Positions 1 to 7,253 of a DNA stretch of 8,284 nt are shown piece by piece. The translations under genes and the position numbers were made by a program. Origin of the DNA: a bacterium (GTDB taxonomy: Bacteria; Zixibacteria; MSB-5A5; GN15; FEB-12); assembly GCA_030668045.1 (NCBI GenBank), contig DAOUUR010000076.1, positions 1-8,284 of the forward strand. Reading direction: 5' to 3'. How positions within the stretch are numbered: the stretch's first letter is position 1; each line of letters opens with the position of its first letter. Below the pieces are notes generated by a model that did not search any database, was not told the origin of the DNA, and worked only from the letters and a program-made list of their open reading frames with translations.

Positions 1-1905
1 AACCGTGCCCTGATGGGTTCAAACATGCAACGGCAGGCAGTACCGCTTCTGAAAACCGAGGCCCCGATAGTAGGTACCGGTATGGAGGGCAAAGTCGCTT
101 CCGATACCGGGGCTGTTGTCAAGACCAGGGAGACGGGAACGATTCTGTATGCCGACTGTGAGCGTGTTATTGTTCGTCCGGAAATACGCCCTCGAGCCGG
201 TCAGCTTGGATATGTGGAAGACAAAGTATATGTTCTCTCCAAGTTTGCTCGGTCCAATCAGGATACGTGTCTGAATTATCGGCCGACTGTCAAGGTTGGG
301 GATAAGGTCTCCGCCGGTGATATTATCGCCGATGGACCAGCCGTGCAGGATGGCGAGTTGGCTCTCGGGCACAATACGCTGGTGGCTTTCATGCCCTGGC
401 GCGGGTACAATTTTGAGGATGCGATTATCCTCTCCGAACGACTGGTTCGTGAAGATATCTTCACTTCGATTCATATCGAGGAGTTTGAACTGCAGGTGCG
501 TGACACCAAGCGCGGCGCTGAGGAAATAACGCGTGAGATTCCCAATGTTTCCGAGGAAGCTCTGCTCAATCTGGATGAGAACGGTATCATCCGAGTCGGC
601 GCTGAGATTGAAGCGGGCGATGTTCTGGTTGGCAAGGTGACGCCCAAGGGCGAAACAGAATTGTCTCCCGAAGAGCGTCTCCTGCGCGCAATCTTTGGCG
701 AAAAGGCGGGTGATGTTCGCGATGCCAGCCTCAAGGCTCCTCCTGGGATGAAAGGCGTGGTTATCAAAACGCGTGTATTCTCGCGCAAGGAGCGTTCTGA
801 AGAAGTCAAGAAGCAGGAAAAGATTGACATCACTGCTATCCGCCATGATATGGGGCAGAAAATTACCGACATTACTAATCTCTGCAACCAGCGACTCGGT
901 GAACTGCTCGAAGGCAAGATGTCTATGACGGTTCGATCGCTGATAGATAACTCAGTGGTTGTTCGATCTGGGCACAAATACAGGAAAGAATTCTTCGATA
1001 GTTTCGACTTTGCCAACGTGGTGGCGCCGGAAGGGTTCTCCAATGACTCAACGGTCAATCCCAACGTTGAGAAGATCATCGAGGAAGCAGTTCAACTTAT
1101 TGCCAGCGCGAAGCAGGACCTTGAGGTTGAGGTTGACAAGATCGTGCGCGGTGCGGAATTGCCGCCGGGTGTCAAACAACTGGTCAAGGTGACTATTGCC
1201 ATTCGTCGGAAGATTTCGGTTGGTGACAAGATGGCGGGTCGTCACGGTAATAAGGGTGTCGTCTCCAAGATTGTTCCGATCGAAGACCTGCCGTACATGG
1301 AAGATGGTAGTCCGGTGGACATTATTCTCAATCCGCTTGGTGTGCCTTCTCGTATGAATATTGGGCAGATTCTGGAAACCCATCTCGGATGGGCTGCCAA
1401 GAAGTTGGGCAAGCGCTATGACAACCCGGTGTTCGAGGGTGCCGACATTGATCAGATCAAGGGAGAACTGGAGAAGGCTGGCCTGGCCACCGACGGCAAA
1501 CTGCAGTTGTATGACGGCCAGACTGGTGATCCTTTCGATAGTCGCGTTACTGTTGGTTATATCTACGTTCTTAAGCTGGTCCATCTTGTTGATGACAAGA
1601 TTCACGCCCGTTCAATTGGTCCATACTCGCTGGTAACGCAGCAGCCTCTGGGTGGTAAAGCTCAGTTTGGTGGGCAGCGCTTTGGAGAGATGGAAGTCTG
1701 GGCGTTGGAAGCGTATGGCGCAGCATATACGTTGCAGGAAATGTTAACTGTGAAGTCCGACGATGTAACCGGACGCAGCCGCGTCTACGAAGCGATCGTC
1801 AAAGGTGAGAACCCGCCCGAACCGGGATATCCGGAAGCGTTCAACGTTCTGATTAAGGAATTGCAGGCGCTGGGGCTGGACATGAAACTGCTTGAGAAAA
1901 AGTAG
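1..1905 (+). CDS. rpoB: RNA polymerase beta subunit, C-terminal half (partial, 5' end outside window)
   Basis: Beta subunit of the core RNA polymerase; with beta' it forms the catalytic centre and the DNA/RNA channels. The reading frame is open from base 1 ([12 protein letters not shown]...), which matches about residue 677 of the 1342-residue E. coli protein, so 634 residues are visible and the rifampicin region lies upstream of the window. Visible landmarks, in fragment numbering: the YNFED motif with acidic pair E139/D140 (E. coli E813/D814); the flap around 220-260 ([13 protein letters not shown]); the active-site motif [12 protein letters not shown] with K410 and K418 (E. coli K1065/K1073); [13 protein letters not shown] at 444-456; and the C-terminal clamp segment [21 protein letters not shown] at about 547-567. 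Between about 262 and 386 lies an insertion of roughly 125 residues that short beta subunits such as that of Bacillus lack; it sits where E. coli has SI2. The frame ends with TAG, 71 nt before rpoC. Identification is secure; only the insertion is poorly conserved. Confidence 0.98.
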   Translation, partial: NRALMGSNMQRQAVPLLKTEAPIVGTGMEGKVASDTGAVVKTRETGTILYADCERVIVRPEIRPRAGQLGYVEDKVYVLSKFARSNQDTCLNYRPTVKVGDKVSAGDIIADGPAVQDGELALGHNTLVAFMPWRGYNFEDAIILSERLVREDIFTSIHIEEFELQVRDTKRGAEEITREIPNVSEEALLNLDENGIIRVGAEIEAGDVLVGKVTPKGETELSPEERLLRAIFGEKAGDVRDASLKAPPGMKGVVIKTRVFSRKERSEEVKKQEKIDITAIRHDMGQKITDITNLCNQRLGELLEGKMSMTVRSLIDNSVVVRSGHKYRKEFFDSFDFANVVAPEGFSNDSTVNPNVEKIIEEAVQLIASAKQDLEVEVDKIVRGAELPPGVKQLVKVTIAIRRKISVGDKMAGRHGNKGVVSKIVPIEDLPYMEDGSPVDIILNPLGVPSRMNIGQILETHLGWAAKKLGKRYDNPVFEGADIDQIKGELEKAGLATDGKLQLYDGQTGDPFDSRVTVGYIYVLKLVHLVDDKIHARSIGPYSLVTQQPLGGKAQFGGQRFGEMEVWALEAYGAAYTLQEMLTVKSDDVTGRSRVYEAIVKGENPPEPGYPEAFNVLIKELQALGLDMKLLEKK

Positions 1906-1924
1906 CAAGCACGGTAATGAGAAA

Positions 1925-1943
1925 ACTGAGCCTGTGGCTCTGT
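1925..1943 (+). other. Small intercistronic hairpin between rpoB and rpoC
   Basis: GAGCC (1928-1932) and GGCTC (1936-1940) are perfect inverted copies around a TGT loop. After one T-T mismatch two further pairs (C1926-G1942, A1925-T1943) extend the stem. No run of T follows, so it does not look like an intrinsic terminator. It could be a processing or mRNA-stability element, or chance. The palindrome TCTATAGA begins at 1943, directly after it. Confidence 0.35.
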
Positions 1944-1963
1944 CTATAGATTGTAGATGAACA

Positions 1964-1969
1964 GAGGAG
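1964..1969 (+). promoter_or_regulatory. Ribosome binding site of rpoC, decides the TTG start
   Basis: A purine-rich AGAGGAGA stretch contains GAGGAG, 7 nt before the TTG at 1977. The next in-frame ATGs (1989 and 1995) would be 19 and 25 nt away, too far for normal pairing. The frame is closed by a TAG at 1947-1949 and no ATG, GTG or TTG lies between that stop and 1977. This supports the TTG start. Confidence 0.75.
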
Positions 1970-1976
1970 ACGTGCC

Positions 1977-4900
1977 TTGGTTGATTTAATGGGAATGAAA
2001 CCTGGCGACAGAGGTAAAAAAGCCGGCGATTTTGGCGCTATTCAGATTCAGATAGCTTCGCCCGAAACTGTTCTTTCATGGTCATTCGGAGAGGTAGTCA
2101 AGCCTGAGACTATCAACTACCGATCCTTCAAGCCTGAGCGGGATGGATTATTCTGTGAGAGAATCTTTGGGCCGGTTAAGGATTGGGAATGTAACTGTGG
2201 CAAGTACAAGCGGATTCGGTTCCGTGGTATTGTCTGTGATCGTTGCGGTGTTGAAGTTACGCAGTCGAAGGTCCGACGTGAGCGGATGGGACACATCGAG
2301 CTGGCCGTGCCGGTCTCGCATATCTGGTACTTCAAATCGCTGCCTTCTCGGATCGGCCATATGCTTGATCTCTCTATCAGAGAGCTGGAGAAGATTCTAT
2401 ACTACGAAACTTATCTGATGATCGACCCCGGCAATTCGTCGTTCCAGGTGGGGGACATCATCTCCGAGGAAGAGTACCAGGATCTTGAGGAAGCCGGAAA
2501 AACTTTTGATGCCAGAATGGGTGCCAACGGTGTCCGTGAACTGCTCCGCCAGATGGATATTGATGAGATCGCCGTTACTCTTCGGGCTCGAGCCAAGGTG
2601 GAAACTTCGGTCCAACGCAAGAAAGATACTCTCAAACGACTCCGTATTATCGAATCATTCCGCCAGTCTCAGAATCGTCCCGAATGGATGATTATGACGG
2701 TAGTTCCGGTCATACCTCCGGACCTGCGCCCGCTGGTGCCACTGGAAGGTGGCCGCTTTGCGACATCGGATCTGAACGATCTCTATCGTCGCGTGATAAA
2801 TCGTAATAATCGTCTCCGGAAGCTTATTGAGATTCAAGCGCCGGAGGTTATTCTCCGCAACGAGAAAAGAATGTTGCAGGAGGCAGTCGATGCGCTGATG
2901 GACAACGGTCGCCGCACCCATTCGGTTCGTGGTGATTCTCGTCGTCCGTTGCGATCCCTCTCTGATTTGCTCAAGGGTAAGCAGGGGAGATTCCGCCAGA
3001 ACCTTCTGGGTAAACGTGTTGACTATTCCGGCCGCTCGGTGATTGTGGTGGGACCGGAGCTTCGCCTGCACCAATGCGGTTTGCCGAAAAATATGGCTCT
3101 GGAATTGTTCAAACCCTTCATTATCATGAAACTTGAAGAGAAGGGCTATGTCCAGACAGTAAAATCGGCCAAGAAACTTGTCGAAAAGGAACGCCCCGAA
3201 GTCTGGGATATTCTGGAAGAAATTATCGAAGATCACCCGGTCATGCTGAACCGTGCCCCCACGCTTCATCGGCTCGGTATTCAGGCTTTCTACCCGAAAC
3301 TGGTCGAGGGGAAGGCGATTCGCCTGCATCCGTTGGTCTGTGCTGCTTTCAACGCTGACTTTGACGGCGATCAGATGGCCGTTCACGTGCCGCTGTCGTT
3401 CGAGGCGCAGCTTGAGGCTAAGGTGCTGATGCTGGCGACCAACAATATCCTTCTGCCGTCATCAGGACGAGCGATTGCTGTACCATCCCAGGACATCGTT
3501 CTCGGCTGTTACTACCTGACCAAGTTTCGGGAAGGTTGTAAGGGCGAGGGGATGGCATTCTACAGTTCTGACGAAGCGCTTTCGGCCTTCAATGAAGGTT
3601 TTGTCTCTCTGCATTCCATGGTCAAAGTCAGGATCGATCACAAGTTGGTGGAAACTACACCGGGAAGGCTGATCTTCAACAACGTTATGCCTGATGGTTT
3701 TCCTTTCTTCAACAAGGTTGCTGACCGAAGCCAGTTGGAAGAGTTGGTGCGCACATGTTATCTTAGCTTTGGGCAAACGATTACAGTGGAATTGCTGGAT
3801 CGCTTGAAAGAATGTGGTTTTGAATATGCTACATTGGCTGGGATCACAGTTTCTATTGATGACTTGGTTATTCCAGAAGAAAAAGACAAGTTGTTGCACG
3901 AAGCACACGCCGAAGTTGCCAAAGTTCAGAAGCGGTACGAACGAGGCGTCATCACCAACGGTGAACGCTACAATCAGGTGATTGATACCTGGACTCGTGT
4001 CACCGGCGAAATTTCAAGTGTCATGTTTGACAATCTGGCCGCTCAGGATCAGGGCTTCAATCCGGTCTATATGATGGCCGATTCAGGCGCTCGTGGATCA
4101 CGAGAGCAAATTCGGCAGTTAGCCGGGATGCGTGGTCTGATGGCCAAGCCTCAGAAGAAAATCACTGGCGGTGTTGGTGAAATTATTGAAAACCCGATTA
4201 CCTCCAATTTCCGTGAAGGACTCTCCGTGCAGCAGTACTTCATCTCGACTCATGGCGCTCGCAAAGGTCTGGCTGATACCGCCCTGAAGACGGCGGACGC
4301 CGGTTATCTTACGCGGCGCTTAGTTGATGTGGCACAAGACGTTATTATCCGTTCAATTGACTGCGATACTATCCTGGGACTTGATGTTGCCGCTATCAAG
4401 GAAGGTGAGGAAGTCATTGAATCACTTTCCGACCGTATCCTAGGTCGCGTTTGTCTTGAGGATGTTTTCGATCCGATCTCTGACAGCATGATCATGGAGT
4501 CCGGACAGGAAATTCGCGAAAAAGAGGCAGCAGCGATCGAAGAAGCTGGCGTCGAGTCAGTTCGTATTCGGTCGGTTCTGACCTGTGAGTCCAAGTATGG
4601 TGTTTGTGCCAAGTGTTACGGACGAAATCTGGCAACGGTGAAGATGGTTCAGATCGGTGAGGCGGTTGGAGTTATTGCCGCCCAGTCGATTGGCGAACCG
4701 GGTACCCAGCTCACCCTGCGTACCTTCCATATCGGTGGTACTGCAGCTCGAATTGCAGAGCAGTCGCAGGTTGAGGCCAAGTACGCCGGTAAGATCGCCC
4801 TGCAGGAAGTTCAGTCGGTGGGTCGTGATGATGGCACCGTGATGGTGACCAGCCGCGTAGGTGTTGGCCAGGCCCATATTATCGACGACAAAGGGCGTGT

Positions 4901-6104
4901 TCGGGCCCGTCTTGATGTTCCATATGGCGCTCATCTGTTGGTCAAAGACGAGCAGACGGTCAAGAAGGGCGACATCATTTTTGAATGGGATCCTTACATC
5001 TCTGTGATTATGTCTGAGAAAAACGGTAAGGTCAAGTTCAAGGACATTGCCAAAGATATCTCATATCGTGAGGCCCACGATGAGCAAACCGGACTCATTC
5101 AGCAGATTATCATTGAGACCAAAGAGAAAAATCTCTTTCCGACGATTCTGATAGAAAGCGAGGCTGGCAAGACTCTGGCCAGTTATCGGGTGCCGACCGA
5201 GGCCCAATTGCAGGTGACTGACGGTCAGGCTATCAGGGCGGGTGATTCTCTGGCGAAAATGCCGCGTATGATCGCCAAGTCACGTGACATCACCGGCGGT
5301 TTGCCGCGTGTGGCCGAGCTTTTTGAGGCTCGACGACCACATGACCCGGCGGTTATTTCCGAGATTGATGGTGCCTGCGAGTTTGGTAAGGTGGTACGTG
5401 GTCAGCAGCAGATTATCGTCAAGACTGACCAGGATGAGGAGCGTGACTATCTCATCCCGCACGGTAAACACTTGATGGTGCATGATGGTGATCGAGCACG
5501 AGCTGGTGAGCGACTATGCGAAGGAGCTATCGACCCGCACGATATTCTTGACATCCTGGGCGTTTTCGAGGCGCAGGCCTACCTTGTCAACGAAATTCAG
5601 GAGGTCTATCGACTGCAGGGTGTGAAAATAAACGATAAACATATCGAGGTTATCGTCCGACAAATGATGCAGAAAGTGCTTATTGAGCACGTCGGCGATA
5701 CGAATCTTCTTGAGGGCGAGAGGGTTGACAAGATCAAGTTTGCCGAAGAGAACGCACGTGTGATTGCTGAGGGTGGCGAAGCTGCTACTTCGCGACCACT
5801 GCTCTTGGGTATCACCAGGGCGTCGCTTTCGACCGAGAGTTTCATCTCGGCGGCATCTTTCCAGGAAACGACCAAGGTGCTTACCGAGGCCGCTATTTCG
5901 GGGAAAATCGATTACTTGGTCGGCCTGAAGGAAAACGTGATTATTGGCCATCTGATTCCGGCCGGTACCGGAGTCCAGAAATACCGGGGATTGGAAGTAA
6001 TTCCCGATGAAGACGAGGAACAGGAAGCTGAATCTGTCGCTGGAGCATTTGAGGCCGAAACCGATTCTGTTGATATAGCAGAGATTTTCGACAAAAAGGC
6101 TTGA
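1977..6104 (+). CDS. rpoC: RNA polymerase beta' subunit, complete
   Basis: Catalytic beta' subunit of RNA polymerase, 1375 residues (E. coli 1407). The N-terminal zinc site has C72, C74, C87 and C90. The [12 protein letters not shown] region precedes the catalytic motif [12 protein letters not shown], whose Mg-binding aspartates are D461, D463 and D465. The bridge helix spans about 755-790. The second zinc site is C796, C870, C877 and C880. The trigger helix [13 protein letters not shown] follows, with R915 and H918 matching E. coli R933 and H936; the position of E. coli M932 is L914. The second half of the trigger loop region, [17 protein letters not shown], resumes at about 1105, so about 175 residues of SI3-type insertion separate the two halves. 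The segment before the bridge helix is about seven residues longer than in E. coli. The protein ends in an acidic tail (DEDEEQE). It starts with TTG behind a good ribosome binding site and probably shares an operon with rpoB. The -35 box of a promoter for the next operon overlaps its stop codon. Confidence 0.98.
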   Translation: MVDLMGMKPGDRGKKAGDFGAIQIQIASPETVLSWSFGEVVKPETINYRSFKPERDGLFCERIFGPVKDWECNCGKYKRIRFRGIVCDRCGVEVTQSKVRRERMGHIELAVPVSHIWYFKSLPSRIGHMLDLSIRELEKILYYETYLMIDPGNSSFQVGDIISEEEYQDLEEAGKTFDARMGANGVRELLRQMDIDEIAVTLRARAKVETSVQRKKDTLKRLRIIESFRQSQNRPEWMIMTVVPVIPPDLRPLVPLEGGRFATSDLNDLYRRVINRNNRLRKLIEIQAPEVILRNEKRMLQEAVDALMDNGRRTHSVRGDSRRPLRSLSDLLKGKQGRFRQNLLGKRVDYSGRSVIVVGPELRLHQCGLPKNMALELFKPFIIMKLEEKGYVQTVKSAKKLVEKERPEVWDILEEIIEDHPVMLNRAPTLHRLGIQAFYPKLVEGKAIRLHPLVCAAFNADFDGDQMAVHVPLSFEAQLEAKVLMLATNNILLPSSGRAIAVPSQDIVLGCYYLTKFREGCKGEGMAFYSSDEALSAFNEGFVSLHSMVKVRIDHKLVETTPGRLIFNNVMPDGFPFFNKVADRSQLEELVRTCYLSFGQTITVELLDRLKECGFEYATLAGITVSIDDLVIPEEKDKLLHEAHAEVAKVQKRYERGVITNGERYNQVIDTWTRVTGEISSVMFDNLAAQDQGFNPVYMMADSGARGSREQIRQLAGMRGLMAKPQKKITGGVGEIIENPITSNFREGLSVQQYFISTHGARKGLADTALKTADAGYLTRRLVDVAQDVIIRSIDCDTILGLDVAAIKEGEEVIESLSDRILGRVCLEDVFDPISDSMIMESGQEIREKEAAAIEEAGVESVRIRSVLTCESKYGVCAKCYGRNLATVKMVQIGEAVGVIAAQSIGEPGTQLTLRTFHIGGTAARIAEQSQVEAKYAGKIALQEVQSVGRDDGTVMVTSRVGVGQAHIIDDKGRVRARLDVPYGAHLLVKDEQTVKKGDIIFEWDPYISVIMSEKNGKVKFKDIAKDISYREAHDEQTGLIQQIIIETKEKNLFPTILIESEAGKTLASYRVPTEAQLQVTDGQAIRAGDSLAKMPRMIAKSRDITGGLPRVAELFEARRPHDPAVISEIDGACEFGKVVRGQQQIIVKTDQDEERDYLIPHGKHLMVHDGDRARAGERLCEGAIDPHDILDILGVFEAQAYLVNEIQEVYRLQGVKINDKHIEVIVRQMMQKVLIEHVGDTNLLEGERVDKIKFAEENARVIAEGGEAATSRPLLLGITRASLSTESFISAASFQETTKVLTEAAISGKIDYLVGLKENVIIGHLIPAGTGVQKYRGLEVIPDEDEEQEAESVAGAFEAETDSVDIAEIFDKKA

Positions 6105-6128
6105 CAGATTTGCATTATTGCATATCAT
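6101..6128 (+). promoter_or_regulatory. Predicted sigma70-type promoter for the rpsL-rpsG-fusA (str) operon
   Basis: A perfect -35 hexamer TTGACA (6101-6106) is followed after 16 nt by TATCAT (6123-6128), which matches the -10 consensus TATAAT at five of six positions. The -35 box contains the rpoC stop codon TGA (6102-6104). A start of transcription near 6134-6136 would give a leader of about 50 nt before rpsL. This is inferred from the sequence only. It fits the known arrangement of str operons, which often have their own promoter, and would allow ribosomal protein output to be set apart from rpoBC. Confidence 0.65.
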
Positions 6129-6172
6129 GTGGGACTCTTTGCTAAATGTGGTAAAGAAATTGTGATTTAAAC

Positions 6173-6177
6173 AGGAG
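6173..6177 (+). promoter_or_regulatory. Ribosome binding site of rpsL
   Basis: AGGAG lies 6 nt before the TTG at 6184. An ATG at 6180-6182 is only 2 nt away and out of frame: it would read five codons (MIADY) and stop. The codon directly before TTG in the rpsL frame is TGA (6181-6183), so no upstream start is possible. Confidence 0.75.
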
Positions 6178-6183
6178 TTATGA

Positions 6184-6558
6184 TTGCCGACTATTAACCA
6201 GTTGATACGCAAGGGAAGAGAGCGGGCCGTAGAAAAGTCCAATACTCCGGCTCTTGGTAGCTGTCCCCAGAGACGGGGTGTTTGCACCAGAGTCTATACC
6301 TCGACCCCCAAGAAGCCGAATTCCGCGCTACGTAAAGTAGCCAGGGTCCGTTTGACCAACCAGATCGAGGTCACCGCCTACATTCCAGGTGAAGGACACA
6401 ATCTTCAGGAACACTCAATTGTCCTGATCCGAGGCGGAAGAATCAAAGATCTACCCGGAGTTCGCTATCATGTTATCCGCGGTGTTATGGACACTTCTGG
6501 TGTGGCTGATCGTAAGCAGTCTCGGTCTAAGTATGGGACCAAGAAGCCGAAAGCTTAA
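6184..6558 (+). CDS. rpsL: 30S ribosomal protein S12, complete
   Basis: S12 sits at the interface of the 30S subunit next to the decoding centre and helps control codon-anticodon fidelity. The 124 residues align with E. coli S12 along the whole length, beginning [12 protein letters not shown] and ending in a basic tail (KYGTKKPKA). The loop [11 protein letters not shown] has lysine at 43 and the second loop [13 protein letters not shown] has K88 and P91 (numbered with Met1), the residues whose change usually gives streptomycin resistance or dependence; all are in the sensitive form. D89 is the residue methylthiolated by RimO in E. coli. The start is TTG, forced by an in-frame TGA directly upstream and fitted to an AGGAG 6 nt away; the encoded N-terminus is canonical. 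It is probably the first gene of the str operon, driven by the promoter at the end of rpoC, and rpsG follows after 15 nt. Confidence 0.98.
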   Translation: MPTINQLIRKGRERAVEKSNTPALGSCPQRRGVCTRVYTSTPKKPNSALRKVARVRLTNQIEVTAYIPGEGHNLQEHSIVLIRGGRIKDLPGVRYHVIRGVMDTSGVADRKQSRSKYGTKKPKA

Positions 6559-6573
6559 AGGTAGGGTGGACTG

Positions 6574-7044
6574 ATGTCGCGTAGAACAAGAGCTGATAGA
6601 CGAACTCTGGTACCGGATCACAAGTACAACGACAAACTGACTGCACAGTTTATCTCGTATTTGATGGAGAGTGGTAAGAGATCGGTAGCCGAGCGAATCG
6701 TCTATACGGCCCTGGAGACTCTGGGGTCAAAAACCGGACAGGATGGTCTCGAGGTTTTCCACAAGGCCGTCAACAACATCAAGCCGGTTATTGAAGTTAA
6801 ATCACGACGGGTCGGCGGTGCTACTTATCAAGTGCCTGTTGAGGTTCGTCCGGATCGTCGTACAACTCTGGCTTTCAGGTGGTTATTGGGTTTCTCTTCC
6901 GCCCGAAGTGGCAAGAGTCTGGATGAAAAATTAGCGGCGGAATTGCTGGCTGCGGCCAACAACGAAGGCGCCTCAATAAAGAAAAAGGAGGATACGCATA
7001 AGATGGCGGAAGCCAACAAGGCGTTCGCCCACTTCAGATGGTAA
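6574..7044 (+). CDS. rpsG: 30S ribosomal protein S7, complete
   Basis: S7 binds the 3' major domain of 16S rRNA and starts assembly of the 30S head, near the E site. At 156 residues it has the usual bacterial length. Recognisable parts are the basic N-terminus (MSRRTRADRRTLVPD), the helix SYLMESGKRSVAERIVY, the signature VEVKSRRVGGATYQVPVEVR at about 75-95, and the conserved C-terminal end HKMAEANKAFAHFRW. ATG 6574 is preceded by a purine-rich stretch (AGGGTGG at 6563-6569, with AAAGG just before it), a weaker ribosome binding site than those of rpoC and rpsL. The 15-nt gap after rpsL implies cotranscription and perhaps coupled translation. In E. coli, S7 represses its own operon by binding the roughly 100-nt rpsL-rpsG spacer; no such spacer exists here. 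A strong Shine-Dalgarno-like AAGGAGG lies inside the gene at 6985-6991. Confidence 0.98.
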   Translation: MSRRTRADRRTLVPDHKYNDKLTAQFISYLMESGKRSVAERIVYTALETLGSKTGQDGLEVFHKAVNNIKPVIEVKSRRVGGATYQVPVEVRPDRRTTLAFRWLLGFSSARSGKSLDEKLAAELLAAANNEGASIKKKEDTHKMAEANKAFAHFRW

Positions 7045-7243
7045 TTGTTGTTTTGTTTCAATGTTGAGATAAACATCTTTCACGGAGCCGAGTGCCAAGT
7101 GGATATTGCCTGAAGATAACGAGAAGTCACCGCCCCCTCTATTCCTACCCTGCTGATGGAATTATCGGGTCTGCGCTCCTCGTGTTCATGACAGAGCTCA
7201 TTCTTGTTTATGTGATCAGTCAGGGATTTTTTGCGTTTAAACC
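7045..7243 (+). other. Long rpsG-fusA spacer, possible leader of fusA
   Basis: This 199-nt gap is far longer than the 15-nt rpsL-rpsG gap. I see no convincing promoter, terminator or long stem in it. The best promoter-like pair is TTGTTG (7045-7050) and GATAAA (7068-7073) at 17 nt, a poor match. It holds the tentative 53-codon frame described separately. An RNA element controlling fusA is an alternative reading. Confidence 0.4.
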
Positions 7244-7253
7244 ATGCCATTAA
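7092..7253 (+). CDS. Possible small membrane peptide, 53 residues, overlapping the fusA start (tentative)
   Basis: The spacer between rpsG and fusA is open in one frame from 7068 to a TAA at 7251-7253. A GTG at 7092 has GGAG (7084-7087) 4 nt upstream and would give 53 residues. The first part is basic and aromatic (K, R and H, with PLYSYP); the second half is a hydrophobic run of about 25 residues, from [10 protein letters not shown] to QGFFAF, interrupted by one Glu. This resembles a single membrane helix with a positively charged inner end. The frame ends 10 nt inside fusA, in a different frame, so translating it could carry ribosomes to the fusA start, which lacks a close binding site. Other possible starts are GTG 7182 and ATG 7188, the latter giving 21 residues. 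I do not recognise any family. T-rich non-coding DNA easily produces hydrophobic frames, so this may be a chance frame in a leader sequence. Confidence 0.25.
   Translation: MPSGYCLKITRSHRPLYSYPADGIIGSALLVFMTELILVYVISQGFFAFKPCH

Noticed and set aside
19..846. 275-codon open frame on the minus strand opposite rpoB
   Set aside because: It lies wholly opposite strongly conserved rpoB sequence, has no recognisable domain, and its existence follows from rpoB avoiding codons that read as stops on the other strand.
784..1158. Intein or mobile insertion in rpoB
   Set aside because: The inserted segment has no splicing-type ends (no Cys/Ser start with His-Asn end) or homing nuclease motifs, the frame is continuous, and the position matches a known structural insertion site of bacterial beta subunits.
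1957..1989. Ten-codon frame ([10 protein letters not shown]) overlapping the rpoC start
   Set aside because: It has no ribosome binding site of its own and is too short to support. The purine-rich stretch inside it is best explained as the rpoC ribosome binding site.
2655..3386. 243-codon open frame on the minus strand opposite rpoC
   Set aside because: Antisense to the catalytic region of beta', with low-complexity basic composition and no known motif. Shadow of the real gene.
5514..6287. 257-codon minus-strand frame spanning the end of rpoC, the spacer and the start of rpsL
   Set aside because: It crosses the rpoC-rpsL spacer, which makes it slightly more interesting than the others, but the sense strand is fully explained by two conserved genes, a promoter and a ribosome binding site, and the predicted protein shows no motif.
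7045..7073. TTGTTG / GATAAA pair after rpsG as a fusA promoter
   Set aside because: Three of six and four of six matches to consensus; expected by chance in T-rich sequence.
7211..7232. TGATCA palindrome plus a run of six T before fusA as an intrinsic terminator
   Set aside because: The possible stem is only three to four pairs and AT-rich, too weak for a terminator, and it would cut off fusA immediately before its start.
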